Assembly (NCBI GenBank): GCA_018268455.1
Contig: JAFDWM010000007.1
Span: 1-53,418 of the forward strand
Length of the DNA stretch: 53,418 nucleotides
Origin: Actinomycetota bacterium
GTDB taxonomy: Bacteria > Actinomycetota > Actinomycetes > Actinomycetales > Microbacteriaceae
Direction of reading: 5' to 3'
Part shown: piece by piece, positions 30,622-39,326 of the stretch
Position numbering within the stretch: the first letter of the stretch is position 1
How the letters are laid out: every line of letters begins with the position of its first letter
Translations under genes and position numbers: made by a program
The notes under the pieces: generated by a model
Told to the model about the DNA's origin: nothing
The model's database searches: none
What the model saw: the letters and a program-made list of their open reading frames with translations, nothing else

Positions 30622-31260
30622 TCAGCCGGCGACGGCCGCCGCGAGCGTCTCGAACAGCAGCGTCGCGGACGCGGATCCCGGATCCATGTGCCCCGCGCTG
30701 CGCTCGCCCAGGTAGCTCGCCCGCCCCTTGCGCGCGACGAGGTCGATGGTCGCGTCGCGCCCCGCCGCCGCGGCGGCGGCCGCCGTCGCCGCGGCCTCGG
30801 AGACGGGCTCCCCTGCGGCCAGCGCGGCATCCAGCGCGTCGATCGCGGGGGCGACGGCGTCGAACAGGGTCTTGTCCCCCGCCTCGGCCTTGCCACGCGC
30901 CACGATGCCGTCCAGTCCCGCGCGCAGACCGGCCGCGAGGGACGCAGGATCCACCTCCGTCACCGCGCCGAGCGTCGCGCCCAGGCGCAGGAAGAAGGTG
31001 CCGTACAGCGGACCGCTCGCGCCTCCCACCGTCGAGACCAGGGTCATTCCCACCGTCTTGAACAGCTCGTCGGCGGTCGCGGGCGCTGTCGTGTCGACCT
31101 TCTCCACCGCCGCCGCCATGCCGCGGGACATGTTGGCGCCATGGTCGGCGTCGCCGATGGCCGAGTCGAGCTCGGTCAGCCAGTCGCGTTTCTCGGTGAC
31201 CGCCGTGCGGAAGCGGTGCAGCCAGTCGACGAGGGCGGCGAGCGGGACGGTGTTCGACAT
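30622..31260 (-). CDS. dhaL: Dihydroxyacetone kinase ADP-binding subunit DhaL
   Basis: DhaL subunit of 212 residues, the usual size. It has the Mg/ADP-binding aspartates in DSAIGDADHGANMSRG near residues 32-47, the VGMTLVSTVGGASGPLYGT loop and GDKTLFDA. C-terminally, GRASYLGERSAGHMDPGS closes the active site. The bound ADP is rephosphorylated by DhaM and passes phosphate to dihydroxyacetone on DhaK. The ATG follows AAGGAGAACAC. It lies 109 bp downstream of dhaK, the gap holding an inverted repeat, and 32 bp upstream of dhaM. Confidence 0.96.
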   Translation of the reverse strand: MSNTVPLAALVDWLHRFRTAVTEKRDWLTELDSAIGDADHGANMSRGMAAAVEKVDTTAPATADELFKTVGMTLVSTVGGASGPLYGTFFLRLGATLGAVTEVDPASLAAGLRAGLDGIVARGKAEAGDKTLFDAVAPAIDALDAALAAGEPVSEAAATAAAAAAAGRDATIDLVARKGRASYLGERSAGHMDPGSASATLLFETLAAAVAG

Positions 31261-31291
31261 GGATGTGTTCTCCTTCGGATCGGATCCTGAT

Positions 31292-31352
31292 GCTCCCGTC
31301 GCGAAAGATGCCGTTCTGGAATGCGGAGAACGACGATTCCTGCGACGGGAGC
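31292..31352. repeat. Long-arm palindromic element 8 (GCTCCCGTCGC type) in the dhaK-dhaL gap
   Basis: Outer arms GCTCCCGTCGC (31292-31302) and GCGACGGGAGC (31342-31352) are perfect; an inner CGTTCT/AGAACG pair also matches, with a mismatched stretch between. The 61-nt size and layout match the other elements, though the sequence is distinct. It lies inside the dha operon and could affect relative expression. Confidence 0.65.
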
Positions 31353-31369
31353 GACAGCGGCTGGTCGGG

Positions 31370-32365
31370 TCAGGCGCCCCAGCGCAGACCGGGGGTGACG
31401 ACGGGGGCGTCCCACAGGCGCAGGATCTCGTCGTCGGCCTTGAGCACGGTCACCGAGCAGCCGGCCATGTCGAGCGAGGTGATGTAGTTGCCGACAAGGT
31501 TGCGGGCGATCGTCACGCCCGCCTTCTCCAGGAGCGCGGCCACCTCGCCGTACATGAGGTACAGCTCGATCAGCGGCGTGGCGCCCATGCCGTTGAGCAT
31601 CACGATCGCCGGGGATCCGGTGAAGTCCATGTCGGCGAGGATCGGCTCGACCAGCTGCGCGGCGATGTCCTTGGCGGGAGCGAGCTGCTCGCGGTGCCGG
31701 CCCGGCTCGCCGTGGATCCCGATGCCGATCTCCATCTGGTCATCCGGCAGGTCGAAGGTGGGCTTTCCGGCCGCGGGCACGGTGCAGCTGGTCAGGGCCA
31801 TGCCTATCGAGCGCCCCTGGCCGTTCACACGCGTGGCGAGGTCGGCGACCGCCGCGAGATCCTGCCCCTCCTCGGCGGCGGCGCCGACGATCTTCTCCAG
31901 CAGCACGGTGAGGCCCACGCCGCGGCGTCCGGCGGTGTAGAGCGAGTCCTGCACGGCGACGTCGTCGTCCACCACGACCGCGCGCACCTCGATGCCGTCC
32001 ATCGCGGCGAGCTCTGCGCCCATCTCGAAGTTCATCACGTCGCCCGTGTAGTTCTTCACGATGTGCAGCACTCCGGCGCCGCGGTCGATCGCCTTGGTCG
32101 CGGCCTGCATCTGATCGGGCGTGGGCGAGGTGAACACCTCCCCGGCGCAGGCGGCGTCGAGCATGCCTGTGCCGACGAATCCACCGTGCAGCGGTTCGTG
32201 GCCGGATCCGCCTCCCGACAGCACCGCGACTTTGCCGTCGGCCTTCGGCGTCGCGCGCAGGATCACCCGGTTCGCGAAATCGACCTCGAGCTCCGGATGC
32301 GACAGGGCGAGACCGCGGAGCGACTCCGCGAGCACGTCCTCCGGCGCGTTGATGAGCTTCTTCAT
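31370..32365 (-). CDS. dhaK: Dihydroxyacetone kinase substrate-binding subunit DhaK
   Basis: DhaK of 331 residues. It has the substrate-site blocks LSGGGSGHEPLHGGFVGTGM and AGEVFTSPTPDQM, and His218 in GIHGEPG, the residue that in the family forms a hemiaminal with dihydroxyacetone. The C-terminal domain has MLNGMGATPLIELYLMYGE. AAGGAGGT precedes the ATG at 32365; the frame is open upstream but the family N-terminus MKKLIN is here. It is the first gene of dhaK-dhaL-dhaM, divergent from an IclR regulator that probably controls it. It produces dihydroxyacetone phosphate for glycolysis. Confidence 0.96.
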   Translation of the reverse strand: MKKLINAPEDVLAESLRGLALSHPELEVDFANRVILRATPKADGKVAVLSGGGSGHEPLHGGFVGTGMLDAACAGEVFTSPTPDQMQAATKAIDRGAGVLHIVKNYTGDVMNFEMGAELAAMDGIEVRAVVVDDDVAVQDSLYTAGRRGVGLTVLLEKIVGAAAEEGQDLAAVADLATRVNGQGRSIGMALTSCTVPAAGKPTFDLPDDQMEIGIGIHGEPGRHREQLAPAKDIAAQLVEPILADMDFTGSPAIVMLNGMGATPLIELYLMYGEVAALLEKAGVTIARNLVGNYITSLDMAGCSVTVLKADDEILRLWDAPVVTPGLRWGA

Positions 32366-32570
32366 CCTGCAACCTCCTTGTGGCAGTGGTGCACTGTGGC
32401 AGTCGAACGCGTGAGCGTCGGGCGGGGCGGTTGCCCCTTGCGTCTCGCGCGGCAGCACTCCAGAATCAGAATGCTTTTCGTTAATGTCGAATATGCGGGG
32501 CCTGTGTCGGAAAGTCAAGAGGCCTCGTCACCGGATCCGCGCCACCGTCATCGAGGAGGGAGAAGCCAGC
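32366..32570. promoter_or_regulatory. Divergent dhaK/IclR promoter region
   Basis: About 200 bp. An AT-rich island (32463-32495) contains the dyad TTCG-TTAATGT-CGAA, a candidate regulator site. Near dhaK, GTGGCAGT is directly repeated (about 32380 and 32395) around the palindrome GTGCAC. Either could be the IclR operator. Confidence 0.4.
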
Positions 32571-33338
32571 ATGATCCAGGCGATCGATCGCGCCGCGAAG
32601 GTGCTCGAGCTGCTGCAGGGATCGCGCCACCTCGGCATCACCGACCTCGCCGCCGCCCTGCATCTGCCGCCGTCGACCGTGCACGGCATCGTGTCCTCGT
32701 TGCGCGAGCACGGCCTCGTCGCGAAGGAGCGCGGCGGCCAGCGCTACATGCTCGGTCCGACGCTGCTCAAGCTCTCCAGCGTGTACCTCGATTCGCTGGA
32801 CGTGCGCGCCCGGTCGATGCGCTGGACGCAGGATCTCGCCCGCCGCACCGGCATGGCGGTGCGTCTGGGGGCCCCGCATTTCGCCGAGGTGCTGGTGATC
32901 CACCACGTGCTGCGCCCCGACGACACGCCCCAGATGCTGGAGACCGGCGCGGCCCTGCCCGCGCACGCCTCCGCGATGGGCAAGGTGCTGCTCGCGCACG
33001 ACCTCGGCTTCCAGCGGGCGGTGCTCGCGGATCCGCTGGTCAGCCTCACCGGCGACACCGTGACCGACTCCGCCGTGCTCGCCGCGGCGCTGGGGTCGAT
33101 CGCGGAGCACGGCTTCGCCACCGAGACCGACGAGGCGGTGCTGGGCGAGTCCTCGCTCGCCGCGCCGGTCGCCGATGCCAGGGGTGACATCGTCGCGGCG
33201 GTCGCGGTCGTGTTCCCCACCGCGGACGGCCCCGCATCCGACGCGGTGCTGCACGCGCTGCGCGACACCGCCCGCAACATCTCTCGGGAGCTGGGAGCCG
33301 GCAGCTGGCCGCCGCGGATCGCCCCTGCCGACGACTGA
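32571..33338 (+). CDS. IclR-family transcriptional regulator of the dha operon
   Basis: Regulator of 255 residues. The N-terminal winged helix (about 1-60) contains LGITDLAAALHLPPSTVHGI, and the C-terminal effector domain has the family block ASAMGKVLLAH. I chose the ATG at 32571 because the IclR fold begins at MIQAIDRAAKVLELL and GAGGAGGGAG lies upstream; the 29-residue extension in the open frame looks non-coding. Divergent placement from dhaK suggests control by dihydroxyacetone, glycerol or a phosphorylated derivative, as with glycerol regulators in actinobacteria. The effector is inference. Confidence 0.93.
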   Translation: MIQAIDRAAKVLELLQGSRHLGITDLAAALHLPPSTVHGIVSSLREHGLVAKERGGQRYMLGPTLLKLSSVYLDSLDVRARSMRWTQDLARRTGMAVRLGAPHFAEVLVIHHVLRPDDTPQMLETGAALPAHASAMGKVLLAHDLGFQRAVLADPLVSLTGDTVTDSAVLAAALGSIAEHGFATETDEAVLGESSLAAPVADARGDIVAAVAVVFPTADGPASDAVLHALRDTARNISRELGAGSWPPRIAPADD

Positions 33339-33353
33339 GCCGCCGGCTTGTCA

Positions 33354-33863
33354 TCAGGCGGTGGGCGGCAGCCCCAGGTCCTCTTCGCGGACGGTGCCCT
33401 TGGCCGACCACGGGAAGTCGATCCAGCGATCGGTGTCCTTCCACGAGTAGTCCGGGCGGATGATCGTGGTCGGCTTGGTGTAGATCGTGACCGAGCGCAC
33501 CGCGGCGCCCTTCTCGCGCAGCAGCTCGACCGCGAGCGCCAGCGTGCGACCGGAATCGGCCACATCGTCGACGAGCAGCACGCGCCGGCCGTTCAGATAC
33601 TCCATGTCGAGCGCCGGCGGCAGCACCTCCGGGGCGTCCAGCACGGTGCCGATGCCGGTGTAGAACTCGACGTTGATCGCGCCGCAGTTCTTCGCGCCGA
33701 GCCCGTACGAGATCGCGCCGGCGGGCAGCAGACCGCCGCGCGCGATGGCGACGACCACCTCGGTCTCGAAACCAGAATCGAGGACCTTGCGGGCCAGGTC
33801 CCGCATCGCCTCGCCGAAACCGTCCCAGGTGAGCACTTCGCGCTCGATCGCCGCATCCGTCAT
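33354..33863 (-). CDS. Phosphoribosyltransferase
   Basis: Type I PRTase fold of 169 residues with the PRPP-binding motif VLLVDDVADSGRTL near residues 95-108 and a flexible loop region before it. VVVAIARGGLLPAG forms the early beta-turn. The C-terminal SWKDTDRWIDFPWSA resembles hypoxanthine/xanthine-type PRTases that salvage purine bases. CAGAAT lies 6 nt before the ATG, consistent with a leaderless start. It is convergent with the IclR gene and follows the DmpA gene by 45 bp on the same strand. The base specificity cannot be read from sequence. Confidence 0.88.
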   Translation of the reverse strand: MTDAAIEREVLTWDGFGEAMRDLARKVLDSGFETEVVVAIARGGLLPAGAISYGLGAKNCGAINVEFYTGIGTVLDAPEVLPPALDMEYLNGRRVLLVDDVADSGRTLALAVELLREKGAAVRSVTIYTKPTTIIRPDYSWKDTDRWIDFPWSAKGTVREEDLGLPPTA

Positions 33864-33908
33864 GGATCCATTCTGCCGCGCCGTGTCCCGGATCCGCGCC
33901 CCCGATCG

Positions 33909-34988
33909 CTATCGGACCCCGAGGATCCGCTGCAGTTCGTCGTGCGGGAGCGCCGGCACCAGCCGCCCGCCCGGCCCGGTGCGTGCGGTCGCCGCGAGCA
34001 GCGCGCCCAGGATCGCCTCCTCTGTGGCCTCGATCGTCGCGTGGAACAGCGGATCGATGCGCTCGTTGGACAGCATCGACACGGTCGTGGTCGCCGGGCC
34101 GCCCCGCTCGAAGCCGCCGGGCAGATCGTTCGCGGTACTGAAGCAGAGCACGAGGTCTCCGCTGCCGTTCTCCCCCGCGCCGCCGGTGCGGCCGATCCCG
34201 AGGGCCGCACGCCGCGCGAGCCGCGCGCACTGCGTGGGCAGCAGCGGTGCATCGGTCGCCACGATCACGATGATCGACCCGTCGGATTCGCGCATGCCCG
34301 GCGGCATCGGCAGCGGCGGCAGGCCCTCGGCGAGCCGGCGCCCCACCGGCACGCCGTTCACGGTCAGCCGCTCGCGCTCCCCGTGGTTGGCCTGTACCAG
34401 CACGCCGACCGTGTAGCCGTCCGGCACCACCCGCGACGCCGTGCCGATGCCGCCCTTGAAGCCGTGGCAGATCATCCCAGTGCCGCCGCCGACGGATCCC
34501 TCCGCCACCGGACCCGCCGATGCCGCCGCGATCGCCTCGTGCACATGCTCCGGACGCACGTGGAAGCCGTTGATGTCGTTGAGCGCGCCGTCCCACGTCT
34601 CCGCGACGACGGGCAGGGCGAAGAACGGCTCCCCGGGTGCGCGCCGCGACGCCTCGTCGGCGACCAGCGCGTCGCGCACGACGCCGACCGAGTGCGTGTT
34701 GGTGATCCCGATCAGGCTGGTGAGGGTCCCCGATTCGCGCACCCACTCCAGACCGGTCATCTCGCCGTTCCCGTTCAGCCGGAACGGCGCCGCGAACAGC
34801 GGGTGATGCCACGGCTCGTCCCTCGGCACGATCACGGTCACGCCGGTGTGCACGGGCATCTCGCCGTCGCGGTCGAGCGTGACGTGCCCCACCCGCACCC
34901 CCGCGACATCGGTGAGGGCGTTGAGCGGGCCGGGTGGGAACTCCCCCACGACGATCCCGAGGTCTCGCGCGCGTGCGCCTGCGGTCAT
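33909..34988 (-). CDS. P1-family (DmpA-type) aminopeptidase
   Basis: N-terminal nucleophile peptidase of 359 residues that cleaves itself into two subunits. The new N-terminus is expected at Ser276 in GENGSGDLVLCFS. The alpha part has the family blocks NALTDVAGVRVGH, GITNTHSVG and GSVGGGTGMICHGFKGGIGT. Members release N-terminal D- or L-residues or beta-amino acids from small peptides. The upstream gap holds no clear ribosome binding site other than CGAAAGGAC. It is divergent from the GNAT gene. Any link with the peptide-type importer 2 kb away is speculative. Confidence 0.93.
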   Translation of the reverse strand: MTAGARARDLGIVVGEFPPGPLNALTDVAGVRVGHVTLDRDGEMPVHTGVTVIVPRDEPWHHPLFAAPFRLNGNGEMTGLEWVRESGTLTSLIGITNTHSVGVVRDALVADEASRRAPGEPFFALPVVAETWDGALNDINGFHVRPEHVHEAIAAASAGPVAEGSVGGGTGMICHGFKGGIGTASRVVPDGYTVGVLVQANHGERERLTVNGVPVGRRLAEGLPPLPMPPGMRESDGSIIVIVATDAPLLPTQCARLARRAALGIGRTGGAGENGSGDLVLCFSTANDLPGGFERGGPATTTVSMLSNERIDPLFHATIEATEEAILGALLAATARTGPGGRLVPALPHDELQRILGVR

Positions 34989-35125
34989 GGCCTGTCCTTT
35001 CGAGGGGCGACGCCCGCCGGAACGGCAGGCGTGCAGTGGTGCGCAACGGCGTCGCGCGGTGGGTCAACAGCGGATCCGGTGGCGTTCCTAGGCTGGGAGC
35101 GACTCGACGCCGAGAGGATCCGCGC

Positions 35126-36073
35126 ATGGACATCACCACCGGACACAATGCCCGCCAGCGTGGCTTCGATCCGCTGCTGGCCGACGCCCCGGCTCTGGAC
35201 GCGGCCGATCCCGGCTACCTCGAGGCCGTGGACGAGACGGGCGCTGCCGCGGGCATCGCCCGCTTCACCGCGGTCGACGCGGCGTCGCCGGACGCGGTCT
35301 GGGGTGCACTGCGCCGCCACGAGCTCGACGTGCGGGTGGCCGGTGAGGATCCGGGCCGCGCACTCGGCACGATCCTGGATCGATGGCTGCGCGGCCTCGC
35401 CGAGCAGGAGCGCCCGGGAGATGCGGACAGCTCCGCGCGCGTGAACGTGCCCTCGCGGGACATCGCACTCGTGCGGGCGCTGACCGAGCGCGGGTTCGCC
35501 CCGAACGGCATCCGGGGCGTGCGTCCGCGCCCGCGTGGCGCGATCGCCGCGGCGCCCGACCTGCCGGTCGCGCTGGACGGCGCCCTGGTGCGCGCGGCGA
35601 CCGTCGACGATGCGCCGGCTCTGGGCGCGCTCGATGCACGGCTGCTCGCGCTCGACACGCACTTCGCCGGCGTCACCGAACGGGCGGGCGCGGCGGACAT
35701 GTTCGCCGGCGCCTACCGGGAGCGCCTGCAGGCCGCCCCCGACACCACCTGGGTGCTGGAGCGGCCGACCGGGATCACCGGCTTCATCCACGTCATGCCC
35801 GACGCGGCCTCGCCGGAGCCCGGGACCCTGGCCCTCGCCGCCTCGGGCGGCCAGTACCTCGTGGTGATGTACCTCGACGAATCCGAGCGCGGCGCGGGCA
35901 CCGGGGCGGCGTTCTGCGACATCGCACACGCGCTGCTCGACGCGGCCGGCGCCCCGTACACGCTGCTCAGCTACGCGGTCGCGAACCCGCGCTCCGGTCC
36001 GTTCTGGTCGCGCATGGGGTACCGGCCGGTCGTGACCGAGTGGCAGCGTCGTCCCGCGGTGCTCGCGGTCTGA
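35126..36073 (+). CDS. GNAT-family N-acetyltransferase
   Basis: A 315-residue protein with two GNAT-like halves. The second half (about 155-310) has the acetyl-CoA motif in YLVVMYLDESERGAGTG and the typical closing GPFWSRMGYRPV. The first half is degenerate. The ATG at 35126 follows GAGAGGATCC; TAGGCT (35089-35094) is a likely -10 giving a leader of about 25 nt. The frame is open upstream, but the stretch there has no GNAT similarity. The substrate is unknown. It is convergent with the cupin gene at 36106; the dyad CCGGTC-AC-GACCGG (36081-36094) in the gap is a weak terminator candidate. Confidence 0.88.
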   Translation: MDITTGHNARQRGFDPLLADAPALDAADPGYLEAVDETGAAAGIARFTAVDAASPDAVWGALRRHELDVRVAGEDPGRALGTILDRWLRGLAEQERPGDADSSARVNVPSRDIALVRALTERGFAPNGIRGVRPRPRGAIAAAPDLPVALDGALVRAATVDDAPALGALDARLLALDTHFAGVTERAGAADMFAGAYRERLQAAPDTTWVLERPTGITGFIHVMPDAASPEPGTLALAASGGQYLVVMYLDESERGAGTGAAFCDIAHALLDAAGAPYTLLSYAVANPRSGPFWSRMGYRPVVTEWQRRPAVLAV

Positions 36074-36105
36074 CGTCCGCCCGGTCACGACCGGATCCGT
36101 CCGTC

Positions 36106-36564
36106 TCACTCGTCGTCGGCCTCGTACTCCGGCCCGAGGAACAGCGAGATGAACCGGAACGGGCGCTCGACGTTCTCCCATCCCAGCGGGCAGTGCACGG
36201 TGCCGCGCGGGATGAACACCGACCCCGTCGTGGTGAGCACGTGCTTCTCGCCGTCGATCTCCATCACGAGCCGGGCGCCCAGATCCTTCGGGTTCTCCGG
36301 ATCGTTGCCCATCCAGATGAGCACCTCGTCGTGGTCGTGGTGCACGTGCGGGTGCACCCAGGTCGCGGCCTCGTCGCTGGGGTTGATCCAGCAGTAGCCC
36401 ATGTGCACCTGCGCCTCCGGCACCTCCGCCGGCCGCATCAGGCCGTACGGGTGGCCGAGGTTCGCGGGCACGTCCGCCTTGTCGCGCACCGCGTCGCCCT
36501 CGTATGTGAACGACTCGCTGCTGTCCCAGAGCTCTTTCACGAAGAGCCTGTCGTGTGCACCCAT
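36106..36564 (-). CDS. Cupin-domain protein 1 of three paralogues
   Basis: Single-domain cupin of 152 residues. The metal-binding motif is WVHPHVHHDHDEVLIWMG, with the second cupin motif GSVFIPRGTVHCPL. It shares the block MGNDPENP and the overall plan with the proteins encoded at 42078 and 42557, which mark one subfamily. GGAGAAACAGC precedes the ATG. It is the last gene of the seven-gene operon, separated from the ATPase gene by a 12-bp-stem hairpin. The metal ligands are intact, so a metal-dependent enzyme or binding role is likely. No reaction can be assigned. Confidence 0.88.
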   Translation of the reverse strand: MGAHDRLFVKELWDSSESFTYEGDAVRDKADVPANLGHPYGLMRPAEVPEAQVHMGYCWINPSDEAATWVHPHVHHDHDEVLIWMGNDPENPKDLGARLVMEIDGEKHVLTTTGSVFIPRGTVHCPLGWENVERPFRFISLFLGPEYEADDE

Positions 36565-36598
36565 GCTGTTTCTCCTTCTCCTGGATTGGATCTTGTTC

Positions 36599-36628
36599 CG
36601 GATCCGATCGCCTGCACGATCGGATCCG
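36599..36628 (-). repeat. Intercistronic hairpin before cupin 1
   Basis: Perfect 12-bp stem CGGATCCGATCG (36599-36610) and CGATCGGATCCG (36617-36628) with loop CCTGCA, between the ATPase gene and cupin 1. It may attenuate or protect the 3' part of the operon message. Confidence 0.75.
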
Positions 36629-36641
36629 CGGTCTTCACGGC

Positions 36642-38414
36642 TCAGCCGGCGGCCGCGAGCGGCACATCGAGCACGTCGGCGAGCAGCGTCGCGGTGTACT
36701 CGTGCTCTGGCTGGTCGAGCACCCGGTCGGTCGGCCCCTGCTCCACGACGGTGCCGGCACGCAGCACGGTCACGGCGTCGGCGAGGCTGCGTACGACCGC
36801 GAAGTTGTGCGTGACGAAGAGCATGCTGAGCCCCTCGGCCTGCAGGCCGCGCAGCAGCTCCACGATCGCGGCCTGCACGCTGACATCGAGCGCGGAGGTC
36901 ACCTCGTCACAGATCAGCAGCCGCGGGTCGCTCGCGAGCGCGCGGGCGATGGCCACGCGCTGACGCTGCCCACCGGAGAGCTCTCTCGGATAGCGCTGGG
37001 CGACCTCTGCCGGCAGCTCGACCCGGTCCAGCAGCTCGGCGACCCTGCTCCGCCGGGCGCGGCCGCCGAGCCCGGCGAAGTACGTCAGCGGCACGCCGAT
37101 GCTCGCACCGACCGTGGCACGCGGGTTGAGCGAGGCGTATGGGTTCTGGAACACGTACTGCACCTCGCGCCGCTGCGCGGGCGCTCGCCGCCGCGCCGCC
37201 GGGGCGAGCGCGGCGCCGTCCAGCAGCACCTCTCCGCCGGTGCGCTCCTGCAGGCCGGCGATGCACTGCGACAGCGTGCTCTTGCCGGATCCGGACTCCC
37301 CCACGACCGCGACGCACTCGCCGGGGCGCACCTGGAGGTCGACGTCGAAGAGCACAGGACGGCGCCCGTATGCGGCGGTGAGTCCGCGCACCTCCAGCAG
37401 CGCGGCCGCATCGGCCGCCGTCTCGGTGCGCGGCGCTTCGACCCTGGCATGCCCGGCCGCACCGATCTCCCCTGCACGCAGGCAGCGCACGGCCGAACGC
37501 CCCGTGCTGTCGTCGCCGAGGACGATCAGCTGCGGTGCGGTGCGGCGGCAGGCATCGGTGGCGAAGCCGCAGCGATCGGCGAACCGGCAGCCCTGCCGGG
37601 GCGGTGCCGGGGCCGGTGCGCGGCCGGGGATCGCCTGCAGCTGCAGGCGCACACGGCTGTCCGGCACCGAGGCGAGCAGGGCGCGGCTGTAGGGATGCTG
37701 CGGCGCGAGCACGAGCCGAGCCGCGGGCCCGGTCTCGATGATCTGCCCGGCGTACATCACGGCCACCTCATCGGCGACGTCGGCGATCACCGCCAGGTCG
37801 TGCGAGATGTACACCGCCGCCATCTCACGGGCGCGGCACAGCTCGGCGACGAGTGCGAGCACCTTGGCCTGGGTGGTGACGTCGAGGCCGGTGGTCGGTT
37901 CGTCGAGCACGAGCACGTCGGGGTCGCCCACGATCGCCATCGCGATGCCGACCCGCTGCTTCTGCCCGCCGGACAGCTGCCCGGGACGGCGTTTCAGGAA
38001 CGCGGCGTCGGCGGGCAGATCCACGGCCCTGAGCACATCCGCGATGCGCTCCCGGCGCTCGTCGGGGGTGCCGGTCATCGCCTCCTCGAGCTGGGTGCGC
38101 AGCGACAGCGCCGGGTTGAGAGCGGCGGCGGGATCCTGCGGCACGTACGCGATGAGGGTGCCGCGGGCGTGGCGGCGCTCCCGGTCGCCGAGGGCGAGCA
38201 TGTCGACCTCGCCGATCCGCACGGATCCGGCGGTGATCCGGGCGCCGGGGCGGGCATGCCCGAGCAGGGCGAGCGAGAGTGTGCTCTTGCCGGATCCGGA
38301 TTCGCCGACCACCCCCAGCACCCGGCCGGGCTCGACACGCAGCGATGCGTCGTCGACGAGGCGGCTGCCGTCGGACAGTTCGACCCGGAGGTCCTGCACC
38401 ACGAGTGCGCTCAT
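36642..38414 (-). CDS. Peptide-type ABC transporter double ATPase (DppD-DppF fusion type)
   Basis: Protein of 590 residues with two complete ATPase domains. The first (about 1-300) has Walker A GESGSGKST, signature LSGGQKQR, Walker B VLVLDEPTTGLD and the oligopeptide-type C-terminal cysteine cluster GCRFADRCGFATDAC. The second (about 330-590) has GESGSGKST, ELSGGQRQR and LLICDEVTSALD. The ATG at 38414 overlaps the permease stop; the longer open frame upstream is antisense to nothing real and lacks similarity. Such fusions are typical of peptide, nickel or opine importers. It belongs to the operon that starts with two cupins. Confidence 0.94.
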   Translation of the reverse strand: MSALVVQDLRVELSDGSRLVDDASLRVEPGRVLGVVGESGSGKSTLSLALLGHARPGARITAGSVRIGEVDMLALGDRERRHARGTLIAYVPQDPAAALNPALSLRTQLEEAMTGTPDERRERIADVLRAVDLPADAAFLKRRPGQLSGGQKQRVGIAMAIVGDPDVLVLDEPTTGLDVTTQAKVLALVAELCRAREMAAVYISHDLAVIADVADEVAVMYAGQIIETGPAARLVLAPQHPYSRALLASVPDSRVRLQLQAIPGRAPAPAPPRQGCRFADRCGFATDACRRTAPQLIVLGDDSTGRSAVRCLRAGEIGAAGHARVEAPRTETAADAAALLEVRGLTAAYGRRPVLFDVDLQVRPGECVAVVGESGSGKSTLSQCIAGLQERTGGEVLLDGAALAPAARRRAPAQRREVQYVFQNPYASLNPRATVGASIGVPLTYFAGLGGRARRSRVAELLDRVELPAEVAQRYPRELSGGQRQRVAIARALASDPRLLICDEVTSALDVSVQAAIVELLRGLQAEGLSMLFVTHNFAVVRSLADAVTVLRAGTVVEQGPTDRVLDQPEHEYTATLLADVLDVPLAAAG

Positions 38415-39325
38415 CGCGCGGCTCCTTCCGTGCGTGCCACGACGCGCGCGGCGCCTTCGGCGATGAGGTTGCCGCCCACGGTGAACAGCACGACGCACAG
38501 CACGGGCGCCACCACCGCCCACGGCTGGCCGGCGAGGCCGTTGCGGTTCTCGCTGATCATCAGGCCCCAGTCGGGGGTCGGCGGCTGGATGCCGTAGCCG
38601 ATGAAGCTCATCGATGCGAGGATCCCGACCGCCCACATCAGGCGCATGCCGAGCTCGACCATGAGCGGCGAGACGAGATTGGGCACGATCTCGCGCGCCA
38701 GGATGTGCCGGGTGGGCACGCCCGTCGCCCGCGACCAGCGCACGAACTCGCGGTCGACGAGCGGGATCGCCGCGCCCCGCAGCACGCGGGAGACGCCCGG
38801 CGTGAGCCCGATCGCGACGAGCGCCACCAGCAGCCACGGCTCCGGTCCGATCACCGAGACGAACAGCAGGGTGAAGAGCAGCGCGGGGAAGGCCAGAAGC
38901 ACGTCCATGAAGCGCATGAGCACGACGTCGGCCATGCCGCCCGCGTACGCGGCGCCGATGCCGACGAGCGCGCCGAGCAGCACCGCGAGCAGGGCGGCGC
39001 TGGGCGCCATCCAGGCCAGGTTCACGCCGCCGGCGAGCACCCGGGACAGCACGTCGCGGCCGAGGTAGTCGGCACCGAAGGGGAGCCCGGATCCGGCGGG
39101 GGCGAACGGACGCGCGATCGTGCGCGCCGGGTTGTTCGGTGCGAACAGTGGCCCGAGCAGCGCCACGAGCAGCATCACGACGATGAGCACCAGCCCGGCC
39201 TGCACCTGTCCGGAGCGCAGCAGGCGCGGCGCGCGGCGGCGATGCCGGGCGGCGTCCTGAGGTGCGTCCGCGGACTCCGCGGCCGTGCCGAGCGCGGCGT
39301 CGGCGATCGGGATCTCGATGGCCAT
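38411..39325 (-). CDS. Peptide-type ABC transporter permease (DppC type)
   Basis: Membrane permease of 304 residues. It has a first membrane segment around VLIVVMLLVALLGPLFAP, the DppC-type GADYLGRDVLSRVLAGG, and the ATPase-contact loop region REFVRWSRATGVPTRHILAR. A C-terminal LMISENRN block is typical of the family. It overlaps the ATPase gene by 4 nt and follows the DppB-type gene by one base, so all are co-translated. Confidence 0.94.
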   Translation of the reverse strand: MAIEIPIADAALGTAAESADAPQDAARHRRRAPRLLRSGQVQAGLVLIVVMLLVALLGPLFAPNNPARTIARPFAPAGSGLPFGADYLGRDVLSRVLAGGVNLAWMAPSAALLAVLLGALVGIGAAYAGGMADVVLMRFMDVLLAFPALLFTLLFVSVIGPEPWLLVALVAIGLTPGVSRVLRGAAIPLVDREFVRWSRATGVPTRHILAREIVPNLVSPLMVELGMRLMWAVGILASMSFIGYGIQPPTPDWGLMISENRNGLAGQPWAVVAPVLCVVLFTVGGNLIAEGAARVVARTEGAAR

Positions 39326-39326
39326 C

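Noticed and set aside
27779-30715. 978-codon plus-strand open frame across the PTS region
   Set aside because: Low-complexity Arg/Gly/His-rich antisense of the dhaM fusion, which is clearly coding on the other strand.
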